A stretch of 15,103 bases of DNA, from positions 1-15,103 of the forward strand of contig CAMLNJ010000016.1 in NCBI GenBank assembly GCA_946481225.1, in the 5' to 3' direction. The DNA is from an uncultured Verrucomicrobiota bacterium (lineage in GTDB: Bacteria; Verrucomicrobiota; Verrucomicrobiae; Opitutales; Opitutaceae). Positions 6,318 through 14,400 of this stretch are shown one piece after another (positions within the stretch are counted from its first letter, which is position 1; every line of letters begins with the position of its first letter). The notes under the pieces were generated by a model, which was given only the letters and a program-made list of their open reading frames with translations, searched no databases and was not told the origin of the DNA. Made by a program: the position numbers and the translations under genes.

Positions 6318-7223
6318 ATGAATCACCCCGCCCGAAAACGAGGTCCGTCGGTATATCTCGTAGTCCTCATCGCGTTGCTCATCTCTCTCCCGACCAAGGC
6401 CGGGACCGAAGCGCAGCGGGTAAACGCGCGCGAGCTGCTCGAGACGGCTCTGGCCTACAAGATGCCCCCGGGCTCGTATAAGAAGGTCAGCGTCGAGGAA
6501 GAGCACGGGCTGAAAATCTCAACGTGCGAGTATCTGACGATAAAGCCCGATGGCACGCGGCTCAGCCGCATCGAGACCGAATATCGAAGCCCCTACCATC
6601 TTTCGCGTTCCATCGGTATCGTTAACGAAGAAGGGATGTGGGACCTGTGCGACGATCACAGCGCGATCCGTTCCCCCGGCTTTAAGGAGTTTTTCGAGGT
6701 TCCGGTGGGCGAGCCGGAGTATAAGACGCACGCGTTGGAACTCCGGCGGGTCACCGAGAACGGCGCAGACTACATCGTGATAATCTCTCGGTCCAGCGAC
6801 GCGGAAATGGCGGAAACACGCGCGGTCGCCGAAAAGGCGGTCAAGCAGCTCGGCAGCGGCGCTCTCAGCGCGGGCGCACGGAAGCAGCTGAGCAAAAGGG
6901 TGGCGGACAAGATGCCCGGGCGGATCGAGTTTTGGCTGAAGGAGCCCGCGCGCCATTTGTTCGCGATGCGTTACCTGACGAAGCGGGGATCGCTCATCCT
7001 GGAGCAACGGGTTGATGACGACGCCTACGAGCGGATCGCCGACCTGCCGGCGGAGATGTTCACGATCCCCTCGAATTACCAGCGGTTCTATCCGACCACG
7101 CGCAAGGACTACCGCGAACTGCGCCGGGAGCACCCCGACTCCACAACCCGATTGAAGGGCAAGATGGGGAAGGGCGAGTCAATGCCGCCTGCCGCCGAAA
7201 CGGATCAAAGCAACTCGAGGTAG
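6318..7223 (+). CDS. Exported protein of unknown function, first of two tandem paralogues
   Basis: A 301-residue secreted protein. Residues 1-28 form a Sec signal peptide: a basic start (ARKR), a hydrophobic core at ~12-24 and a likely cut after TKA. The mature part contains 'EYLTIKPDGTRLSRIETEYR' (~71-90), 'WLKEPARHL' (~206-214), 'LEQRVDDDAYERIADLPAEM' (~228-247) and 'FTIPSNYQRFYP' (~248-259). This pattern, with a residue or side reaction phrased as force-like strands and ending in a 'lPa.mF.iP' motif, resembles LolA-like or outer-membrane lipoprotein-sorting folds, but only weakly. ATG 6318 is chosen over TTG 6300 because the context CATCATGAATCACCC is duplicated at the next gene's start. 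It begins 21 bp after the sigma-factor stop, implying one transcript. It has two Cys in the mature part (C70, C111), and its A/T content is higher than in the genes on either side of the operon. The C-terminus (~270-301) is polar and low-complexity. Confidence 0.75.
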   Translation: MNHPARKRGPSVYLVVLIALLISLPTKAGTEAQRVNARELLETALAYKMPPGSYKKVSVEEEHGLKISTCEYLTIKPDGTRLSRIETEYRSPYHLSRSIGIVNEEGMWDLCDDHSAIRSPGFKEFFEVPVGEPEYKTHALELRRVTENGADYIVIISRSSDAEMAETRAVAEKAVKQLGSGALSAGARKQLSKRVADKMPGRIEFWLKEPARHLFAMRYLTKRGSLILEQRVDDDAYERIADLPAEMFTIPSNYQRFYPTTRKDYRELRREHPDSTTRLKGKMGKGESMPPAAETDQSNSR

Positions 7224-7239
7224 GATTCTTCCACACATC

Positions 7240-8154
7240 ATGAATCACCCTTTCAAAAACCGAGGACGGTCGGTCCGTGTCCTTCTCCTCGCGTTGCTCA
7301 TGCCCTTCTCGCCGATCAAGGCCGAGACCGAAGCACCGGGGGAAAACGCGCGCGAACTGCTCGAGGCGGCTCTCGCCTACAAGATGGCTCCCGGCTCGTA
7401 TAAGAAAATCAGCGCCGGAGCAAAGCCCGGGATGGAAATCTCCAGGTGCGAGTATCTGACCATAAAGCCCGATGGAACGAGGCTCAGTCGGATCGAGTCA
7501 GAGTATCGCAGTTCCCACCTGATTTCGCGCTCCATTTTGATCGTAACTCAGGAGGGAGGTTGGACGTTACGCGAGGATAACAGCGCCATTTTTCTCCCGC
7601 AAAAGGAGTTGGAGCGATTTATTCAGGCTCCTGTCGACAAGGGCGGGGACAAGATGCGGTCGCTGACACTTGGGCGAGCTACGGAGGACGGGGCCGACTA
7701 CATCGTGATCACCTCCCAACTAAACGACGCCGATAGGTCGGGAGCGCGTGCCGTCGGAGAAAAGGTGGTGAAGCAATTTTGGGGCGGAGCGTTCGGCGCG
7801 GGGGCAAGGAAGCAGATGAGCAAGCGGGTGTCGGATAATATTCCCGCGCAGATAGAATACTGGTTGAAGGAGCCCGCGCGCCACTTGGCCACGATGCGTT
7901 TCCTGACGAAGCGGGGACGGCTCATCACGGAGCAAAGAGTCGATTACGACGCCTACGAGCCGATCGCGGATCTGCCGGCGGACAGGTTCACGGTGCCTGA
8001 GCACTACACGCGCTTCTATCCCTCAAGCTTCTGGGACTACGTCGATCTGCTCTGGAAGCACGATGCCGAGGTGATCTGGCGGAAGCCCAAGCGCGGGAAG
8101 GCCGAGGCAACGCCGCCTGTCGATGGCGCGGATCAAGGCGGCGGCTCGCCGTAA
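7240..8154 (+). CDS. Exported protein of unknown function, second of two tandem paralogues
   Basis: A 304-residue secreted protein that aligns along nearly its whole length with the product at 6318-7223; more than half the residues look identical. Blocks kept are 'NARELLE.ALAYKM.PGSYKK', 'EYLTIKPDGTRLSRIE', 'DGADYIVI', 'GARKQ.SKRV', 'WLKEPARHL' and 'EQRVD.DAYE.IADLPA'. The signal peptide (~1-28) ends SPIKA-ETEA. Differences concentrate in the signal-peptide core, the middle (~95-140) and the C-terminus. This copy has lost the second cysteine of its neighbour (C111 there is R here) but keeps the one before EYLTIK. The gene starts 16 bp after the preceding stop and is the last of the sigma-factor operon. 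It faces surE across 37 bp. A small stem (CGGCG-GCT-CGCCG, 8139-8151) spans the end of the reading frame, but no T-run follows. Function unknown; a LolA-like envelope fold is a weak suggestion. Confidence 0.75.
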   Translation: MNHPFKNRGRSVRVLLLALLMPFSPIKAETEAPGENARELLEAALAYKMAPGSYKKISAGAKPGMEISRCEYLTIKPDGTRLSRIESEYRSSHLISRSILIVTQEGGWTLREDNSAIFLPQKELERFIQAPVDKGGDKMRSLTLGRATEDGADYIVITSQLNDADRSGARAVGEKVVKQFWGGAFGAGARKQMSKRVSDNIPAQIEYWLKEPARHLATMRFLTKRGRLITEQRVDYDAYEPIADLPADRFTVPEHYTRFYPSSFWDYVDLLWKHDAEVIWRKPKRGKAEATPPVDGADQGGGSP

Positions 8155-8191
8155 GTGGTCGCAGAAACGCCGGACCTGCTCCGCCGGGGCT

Positions 8192-8971
8192 TCACAGCCG
8201 TGTGTAGTCGAGGATGCTGTGGCTGATATGGCCGGAGGCGACGGTGGCCTTGTCGGTGACGAGGCCGGGCGGGGAGCGGTCGATGGCGTCGGAGAAGACG
8301 AAGCGGTGCGTGCCGTCGTCGGCGGCGGGGCTGAAAAGCTTGGGCACGACGACGCGGGCGGGCACGGTGCGCACGACCTGGCTCGCGGAGGTGCAGGGCT
8401 TGGGGAAGTTGAGGTTGTGGACGACGAATCGCTCCCGGCCGGTGGCGGAAATGAGTTCGGCGGCGAGGCGCGCGGCGTGGGCGGCGCTGGCCTCGAGCGT
8501 GGCGCGGGAGGCGGGGACGGCGTCGAGTTCTCCGCCGGAGGTGAGGTGGCGCCACTCGGTGTAGTCGAGATCTTGCGAGCAGGCGACGGCGGGCAGACCG
8601 TGGAGGGCGCCCTCCCATGCGGCGGCGATGGTGCCGCTGGCGTTGATGAAGCCGAGGGTGGTGTTGAGGCCGAGGTTTATGCCGGAGACGACGCCGTCCA
8701 CGGCCGTGATGCCGCCGGGGAGAAGGTGGGCGAGGGCGATGTTGACGCAATCGGCGGGCGTGCCGTCGACGGTCCAGGTGGGGACGCCGAGGCCGTGGTC
8801 GGCACGGGCGGAGGCGACGGGGCGATGGCGGCATTTGCTGGCGCCGGTCCAGCTCTGCTCGTGGAGCGGGGCGACGACGAAGAGCTCGTGGCCGGCGACG
8901 CGGAGGGAGGAGACGAGAGCGTGGAGGAAGGGCGAGCGGATGCCGTCGTCGTTGGAAACCAGGAGGCGCAT
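8192..8971 (-). CDS. surE: 5'/3'-nucleotidase SurE
   Basis: Metal-dependent phosphatase that dephosphorylates nucleoside 5'- and 3'-monophosphates; the family is linked to stationary-phase and stress survival. The 259-residue length is typical (about 245-265). It begins MRLLVSNDDGI with the metal-binding pair D8/D9, followed by 'APLHEQSWTG' (~34-43, S40), 'VDGTPADCVNIAL' (~68-80) and 'VVSGINLGLNTT' (~94-105, N99). These supply the four usual metal ligands. 'HNLNFP' and a C-terminal 'TDKATVASGHISHS' also fit the family. It is the last of a minus-strand series running from the aldo/keto reductase. In many bacteria surE neighbours pcm and rpoS, neither of which is present here. The leader CTCCCTTGGCGCC-ATG has no Shine-Dalgarno. 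Confidence 0.95.
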   Translation of the reverse strand: MRLLVSNDDGIRSPFLHALVSSLRVAGHELFVVAPLHEQSWTGASKCRHRPVASARADHGLGVPTWTVDGTPADCVNIALAHLLPGGITAVDGVVSGINLGLNTTLGFINASGTIAAAWEGALHGLPAVACSQDLDYTEWRHLTSGGELDAVPASRATLEASAAHAARLAAELISATGRERFVVHNLNFPKPCTSASQVVRTVPARVVVPKLFSPAADDGTHRFVFSDAIDRSPPGLVTDKATVASGHISHSILDYTRL

Positions 8972-9034
8972 GGCGCCAAGGGAGGCGCGAAGGGCGGCGG
9001 GCGAAAGGAAAAAGGCGCGCCGGGCGTCGCGACC

Positions 9035-9367
9035 TCAATCGCAGCCACAAGAGCCGCCGCCGCTGTCGCAGGAGGAGCCGCCGGAATCGCAGCAGGAGGA
9101 CGACGAGTCGCAGGAGCAATCGTGGCTGGAGCGCGAGCCGCCGTCATGCGCGGACGAGGAGGGATGCGAAGAAGAGTCGCCGCTCGTGGACGAAGAGAAA
9201 AAGAGCGGCGAATACACGTCGTGGGACGAGAGCGGGGTCCTGTCCGACGAGGCCCGGGAGGAGTTGCCGCCGCGGAGAGAGCGGCCTCGGGCGGCGCGAC
9301 GAAAGACCAGGATCGCGGCGACGAACAGTCCGAGCATGAGACCGAGAAAAACGAGGCCGGCGGACAT
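9035..9367 (-). CDS. Small single-TM protein with Ser/Cys/Gly-rich tail
   Basis: A 110-residue protein of no recognised family. Residues ~4-22 form one transmembrane helix (GLVFLGLMLGLFVAAILVF) followed by RRAARGR, so the tail is probably cytoplasmic by the positive-inside rule. Residues ~35-110 are low-complexity: Ser-rich first, then a Cys-dense end with repeated 'CDSGG' units ending SCGCD. The neighbouring upstream gene at 9467 ends in a related Cys-Gly-Asp tail, and the two are read in the same direction 99 bp apart. Similar tails occur beside GRDP-like or TIGR04222-type membrane proteins. Coding use is supported by the coherent TM helix and the shared tail style, but the Ser/Cys bias makes this less certain than its neighbours. 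It could bind metal or associate with its neighbour; nothing in the sequence proves either. Confidence 0.65.
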   Translation of the reverse strand: MSAGLVFLGLMLGLFVAAILVFRRAARGRSLRGGNSSRASSDRTPLSSHDVYSPLFFSSSTSGDSSSHPSSSAHDGGSRSSHDCSCDSSSSCCDSGGSSCDSGGGSCGCD

Positions 9368-9466
9368 GGCGGCATCTTTGGGGGGCGGGGAAACGGCTCC
9401 AAGCGCAAATCTTTCGCCGGCTTCCGGCGCGGGAGCGCGGGGAACGAAAGGTGAAGCAGCGGGCGG

Positions 9467-10288
9467 TCAATCGCCCCCGCCGCCGCATCCCCCGCCGCCG
9501 CATCCCCCGCCGCCGCAGCCACCGCCACAGCCGGAGGAATCGCCGCCGCCGTCCGACGACGAATCCGCGAAATCGTGTCCGCCGGATCCGCTTCCGCAGC
9601 CTGCGGACGACGAGCAACCGCCGTCCGAGCGACGATTGTCACGGCTCGATCCGCCTCGGGCGCGGAGGAGACGGACCAGAGCGGAGATCAGCAGGGCAAG
9701 AAAGAGGATGAAGAAAAGCAGGGGGACGATGGCGTCGGTGCGGGCGAGTGCTCCGAGTCCGAGGGCGGCGGCCGGGACGATGGCGGAGAGCAGCGCGGCG
9801 CGGCGGAGTTTCGCCTTGGGGAGAATGAGGTGTTCGGCCGGAGAGACGGACACGGGCGAGGCGCCGGCGGCGAAACGGCGGGCGGCGGGCGGCCAGATGT
9901 CGGAAGGCGGCGCCTCGCCAAATTCCTCCTGATAGAGGCGGAGCGTGCGCTCGTAGCACTCGTGGAAACGCCGATTCTCGGCGGCGCCGCCGCGGGTCGG
10001 GCCGTGATGCAGCTCGCGGCCGAGGATCTCGCGGCAGAGCCGGTGCCAGTAGGAGCGAGTATAGCAGAGGTGGAGGTGCCAGGCTTGGTCCACCTCGACG
10101 GAAGGGGTGACGGTTTCGGAGGAGACGGCGGCGAGGTAGACGAAGCGGAGATACTCGCCGACGACGCGTCGCGCGCGGGGGAGCGGCCAGCGGTTTTCGC
10201 GGGCGAGTCTCGCGGCGAAGCTCAGGGAGGGCGCGCCTTCGTCGATGGCGAAGGCGGCGAGGCGGTCGGCGAGGACGGGGTCGCGCAT
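9467..10288 (-). CDS. GRDP-like (glycine-rich domain) membrane protein with Cys-Gly repeat tail
   Basis: A 273-residue protein in three parts. The N-terminal ~160 residues carry 'VTPSVEVDQAWHLHLCYTRSYW' in two blocks (~60-81), then 'GRELHHGPTRGG' (~90-101), 'YERTLRLYQEEFGEAPP' (~112-128) and 'DIWP'. This His/Trp pattern matches the glycine-rich domain-containing protein (GRDP-like) family known from plants and bacteria. Two transmembrane helices follow (~163-181 and ~186-207). The C-terminus (~214-273) is Ser/Gly/Cys-rich and ends in repeated CGGGG units. The DNA for that end is a 15-bp tandem repeat. The N- and C-termini are probably on the same side. Function is unknown; the conserved His residues and Cys-rich tail make metal binding conceivable. 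It lies 51 bp downstream of the aldo/keto reductase and upstream of another Cys-tail membrane protein. Confidence 0.8.
   Translation of the reverse strand: MRDPVLADRLAAFAIDEGAPSLSFAARLARENRWPLPRARRVVGEYLRFVYLAAVSSETVTPSVEVDQAWHLHLCYTRSYWHRLCREILGRELHHGPTRGGAAENRRFHECYERTLRLYQEEFGEAPPSDIWPPAARRFAAGASPVSVSPAEHLILPKAKLRRAALLSAIVPAAALGLGALARTDAIVPLLFFILFLALLISALVRLLRARGGSSRDNRRSDGGCSSSAGCGSGSGGHDFADSSSDGGGDSSGCGGGCGGGGCGGGGCGGGGD
9474..9518. repeat. 15-bp tandem repeat, three copies, coding for CGGGG units
   Basis: The unit CCCCCGCCGCCGCAT occurs at 9474-9488 and 9489-9503, and with one change (final CAG) at 9504-9518. On the minus strand it encodes the Cys-Gly-Gly-Gly-Gly tail of the GRDP-like protein. 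Because the unit is a multiple of three, slippage would change tail length without breaking the frame. Confidence 0.85.
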
Positions 10289-10339
10289 GCGCGGGGGAGG
10301 CGGGAAAATGGAGACCGGCGGCGGGGCGGGGGACGGCGA

Positions 10340-11326
10340 TCAGTAGGGGCCGCGGATGTGGGGGCGGACCTTGGCGTGGTAGAAGTCGGCGAGGCGGAGG
10401 TGCAGGTCGGGCGCGAGGCGGGGCAGGGAGGAGACGGAAGCGTTGTCGGCGACTTGGGAGAGGCGGCTGGCGCCGGTGATGACGGTGGTGACGGCGGGGT
10501 GGTCCAAGATCCAGCGTTGCGCGAGCTGGGCGAGGGTCCAGCCGACGGGGGCGAATGCCTTGAGGGCGTCGGCCAGTTCCACGGCCTTCTCGAAGGGCAG
10601 GCCGGCGAAGGTCTCGCCGACGTTGAAGGCGGCGCCGTCGCGGTTGTAGTTGCGGTGGTCGCCGGCAGGAAAGGTCGTGGCGCGGGTGAAGCGGCCGGAG
10701 AGCACGCCGCTGGCGAGGGGGAGGCGGACGATGATGGCGACGCCTTTCTCGTGCGCGAGCGGGAGGAGTTGCTCCGCCGGCTTCTGGCGGAAGACGTTGA
10801 AGATGACCTGGAGCGAGGCCAGGCCCTCCTGCCCGAGGCAGAGGAGGCCTTCGTCGACGGACTCGACGCTGGCGCCGAAGGCGCGGATCTTGCCCTCGGC
10901 GCGGAGGCGGCGGAGCCACTCGAAGACCTCGCCGCGGCGCATGACCTCGGTCGGGATGCAGTGGAGCTGGGTGAGGTCGAGGGCGTCGACGCCGAGGCGG
11001 CGGAGCGAATCCTCGGTCGCGGCGCGCAGGCCGGCCTCGGTGTAGCGGTCTGGGTAGAGGGCGGAGGTGCGGCCGAGCTTGGTGGCGACGAAGATGTCTT
11101 TGCGGCGGGACTCGCGGAGGAAGCGGCCGACGAGGGTCTCGCTGCGGCCGGCGCCGTAGACGTCGGCGGTATCGAAGAAGTTGATACCGGCGTCGGCGGC
11201 CGCGCCGAGGATGGCGAGGGCGGAGGCGTCGTCGACGGCGCCCCAGTCGGCGCCGCCGAGCTGCCAGCAGCCGAGGCCGATTTCGGAGGCGGGGAAGGAG
11301 TTTTGGGGAAAGGGGCGGGTGTTCAT
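10340..11326 (-). CDS. Aldo/keto reductase
   Basis: NADPH-dependent oxidoreductase of the aldo/keto reductase superfamily, cytoplasmic. The 328 residues start MNTRPFPQNSFPASEIGLGC and contain the full catalytic tetrad: D52 and Y57 in 'FFDTADVYGAGRSE' (~51-64), K83 in 'VATKLG' (~80-85) and H122 in 'DLTQLHCIP' (~117-125). Later 'GASVESVDEGL' and 'VTTVITGASRLSQVADN' (~286-302) supply the cofactor-binding part. Overall it resembles the YajO/Tas-like or AKR11-13 general group rather than a particular aldose reductase, and the substrate cannot be told. It is the first gene of the minus-strand series continuing to surE, and follows the intrinsic terminator at 11399-11431, so it needs its own promoter within about 70 bp. 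No Shine-Dalgarno precedes the ATG at 11326 (leader CTCTTCCTCCCCGCACACGC). Confidence 0.93.
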   Translation of the reverse strand: MNTRPFPQNSFPASEIGLGCWQLGGADWGAVDDASALAILGAAADAGINFFDTADVYGAGRSETLVGRFLRESRRKDIFVATKLGRTSALYPDRYTEAGLRAATEDSLRRLGVDALDLTQLHCIPTEVMRRGEVFEWLRRLRAEGKIRAFGASVESVDEGLLCLGQEGLASLQVIFNVFRQKPAEQLLPLAHEKGVAIIVRLPLASGVLSGRFTRATTFPAGDHRNYNRDGAAFNVGETFAGLPFEKAVELADALKAFAPVGWTLAQLAQRWILDHPAVTTVITGASRLSQVADNASVSSLPRLAPDLHLRLADFYHAKVRPHIRGPY

Positions 11327-11398
11327 GCGTGTGCGGGGAGGAAGAGGTGGCGCGGGCCGGGTGGCAAAGCGTTCCGCTCCGGGTGCGGCTTGGGAGGG

Positions 11399-11431
11399 TA
11401 AAATAAAGCCGCCCGGCGCGGGCCGGGCGGC
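11399..11431 (-). terminator. Intrinsic terminator of the large RCC1-repeat gene
   Basis: A perfect 10-bp GC stem (GCCGCCCGGC at 11408-11417 and GCCGGGCGGC at 11422-11431, loop GCGG) is followed on the minus strand by TTTATTTTA (11407-11399). It lies 55 bp past the TAA of the gene ending at 11486 and before the aldo/keto reductase. It is the best intrinsic terminator in the window. Confidence 0.88.
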
Positions 11432-11485
11432 GAAGCGGAAACGCGGGACAGGGAGGGAAGGCCGCAGGAGAGAGACGCGGGTCCG

Positions 11486-14400
11486 TTATTCGGCGGCCGG
11501 CACGGGCAGGAGGCGGAAGGCGTGCGAGGTCTTTTCGGCGGCGGGATCGAGGTCAGGAAGCAGGAGGAAGCCCTCGGCCACGGGGGCTCCAGTTTCGGTC
11601 GCGGGCGGCTGGCGAAGCGTTCCCGAGAAGTCCACGGCGCGGGGGATGGCGCGGTTGTTGTCCGGATCGGTGTCGCTGAGCTGGAAGCGGCCGCTGAAGG
11701 CTCCCGTGGCGGGATCGAGGGAGATGAGTTTCCAGGCGGCGCGGTTGGCGGGAGTGGTGATGGGGGAGGCGATGGTGACGCGGCCCGCGGCGCTGAGTGT
11801 GAGCGAGGAGGGGAGATCGCCGGTCGAGGCGCCGAAGTCGGATTCCGCGGAACCGTATTCCACGTCCAAGGCGGCGGAGGCGGTGTTGTTGGTGGCGAGG
11901 CCGAGGCGCTGCGCCAAGGTGACGGCCTCGCGGCCGCGGGTGGCGGCGAGGGGCGGGAGCCACGGGTCGAGACGGATGGGGCAGAAGAGGGGGCCGATGC
12001 CATCGCGGTAACTCGGATCGCGGCGAGAGGCGTGAGTGGTCGCGGGCAGGGGGGCTTTGCTCCAGCAGAGAGCGGAGTCGGAGTCCTCGGAAATATAGTA
12101 GCGGCCGGCGAGGCGGGATTCGGGGTGCGCGGCCAAGGCCAGGCGGCCGGCCAGGAAGGATCGGGTGCGGGTGCCGTAGGGGTTGGCCCAAAGGCGATAG
12201 TCGCGGGCGGGCGAGGACTTGAGCGTCGCGGTGACCAGCTTCCCGTCGGCCAGTTTGCCTCTGAGAACGAGGTTGGCGCTTGTGGGAGAAATGGCGGCGG
12301 AGGCGTGTCCCGCCCCGGAGACGGGGTTATCGTTCATCTGGAGCGGACTCGCACCGATCACGAGGGTGTGCGCGCCTTCGCCGAGAGGGGCGGGGGGAGC
12401 GCCGAGGCGGACGCCGTCCTCAAAATAGATCGTCTCGTCTTCGCCGAGGTCGAGGGCGCCGCTCAGGCCGCCGACATTGAGGGCAAAGGTGAGTTCCACG
12501 GCGGGAAGCGCGGCGCTGGCGGCGCGCGTGAAGGTGTGGGCGGCGGTGGCGAAATCCGCGGAGGGAACCAGCGTGCCGATGAAAGTCAGCGGCTTTGGGT
12601 CGGTGGCGAGGCTGAGGATGCCGGAGTATTGGAGCGTCTTGGCGGAGACGGTGAGTTCCAGTTTCCCCACAGGTGCCTCGTCCGAGCCGGTCATGCCAAG
12701 GAGGGCCTCGTAGCTGCCGCCGTAGCCTACGACGCGGAGATATGGGGCGGTGGAGGCGAAGGTGTAGTTTGGCGCCGTGCCGCCGGAGATGATGATGGGA
12801 TATTCGCCGGGGGGGCTGGCTCTGCCGGCTCGGCAGGTCGCGGTCGGGGCGGCGGTGATGACGCCGGGTTTGGTTGCGGTGTCTCCGTTCACGAAGCCGG
12901 TGTAGAGGAGGATGAACGCGGGGTTGGGTTGATTGACGGCGCGGGTGGTGTTGGCGACGGAGACGGCGAGGGGCTTCTTCGCGACCTCGATGGTGAAATT
13001 TTTGGTGGCGGGGGCGTAGACGGCGTCGCCGGCCTGGGTGGCGCCGACGACGACCGAACCGGCGCCGGTGAGGGAAATCGTGGAGTCGTCGTTTAGGACG
13101 GCCGGACCGGATATGACGGCGAAAGTCAGGGCGTGGTCGGGGATGTCGCTGGTCGCGGAAAGTTCGAGCGGCGCGTCGCCGTAGGTGGCGGATGACGGAG
13201 TGGTGAAGGTGATCTTCTGCGGCTTGAGCGTGATGACGATATTGCGTTGGACCGCCGCGGCGGCGGCGTAGTCGACGCCGCCGATCATGCCGGCGGGGCG
13301 AACCGCGCGGACGACGACGGTGCCGGCGGCGGTGTAGTTGAGAACGTTTTCGGCGAGCGTGGCGGGTCCGGAAACATATTCGAATGAGACGGGCAGGCCG
13401 GAGCTGGAGGAGGCGGAGAGCGTAAGGGTGCCGCCGGGCGCGACAAATACCGGAGCCGCGGGTTGGGGGAAATCGATGGTCTGGGTGACGCCGTAGATCG
13501 CGTTTACGGTGAGCGGGCTGGTCACGCTTTGGAAATCGGCGCTCCACGTCTGAAAGGTTTTTCCAGTCGGGGGCGTGAAGACGGGGACGACGGCGGCTTC
13601 GCCCTCGCGGATGGTTTGCACGAGCGCTCCTCCACCGGTGCGGCGAGCGCCTTGGCCGAGGACGAAAGTGACGGTGTGCGAGGGCGGGTTCTGAAGCAGC
13701 AGGCTGTGGCTGGCGCCGGCGGAGACGTCGACGATGCCGGAGGCGATCATGCTCGGGAGCGGGCGAGCGATGACGGTGCCGTCGCCGAGCTGGCCGGAGG
13801 CGTTGTCACCGAAGGCCCAGGCGGTGCCGTCGGTTTTGACAAAAATACTGTGGGCAAACCCGGCGGAAACTCGGCCGACGGAGCGGGCGATCTCGAGCGG
13901 GGCCGAGGCGAACTCGGTGGCGAGGGCGGGGGCGCCGAGCTGGCCGGACGAGTTGTCGCCCATGGTCCAGAGGGAGGCGTCGGAACGGATGAAAAGGGAG
14001 TGCTGGGCGCCGGCGGAGACGGAAACGACCCGGTCGGCGATTTCGACGGGTTCGTCGCGATCATCGGTGGAGCTGTCGCCGAGTTGGCCGACGAAGTTTG
14101 TTCCGAAGGCCCACAGCGTGCCGTTGGCCTTGATGTAGAGGCTGTGGCCCTGGCCGGCGGCGATGGCGACGATGTCGGAGTCCGCGGTGATCCGGGTGGG
14201 CGTGAGGCTCGTCAGGGCGGGGGTGTAGGCGCCCATGGCCCAGAGGGTGCCGTCGGTTTTGAGAAACAGGCTGTGTGCGAAGCCGGCGGCGACGGCGGCG
14301 ACCTCGTCGTCGATCTGGACGGGGGCGAGGCGGTCTTCGGTGGTGCCGTCGCCGAGCTGGCCGGCGCCGTTGTGGCCGAATGCCCAGAGGGTGCCGTCGG

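Noticed and set aside
9575..11401. Long plus-strand open frame of about 600 codons opposite the GRDP-like and aldo/keto reductase genes.
   Set aside because: The minus-strand proteins have recognisable catalytic and family motifs; this frame is low-complexity Gly/Ala/Glu antisense.
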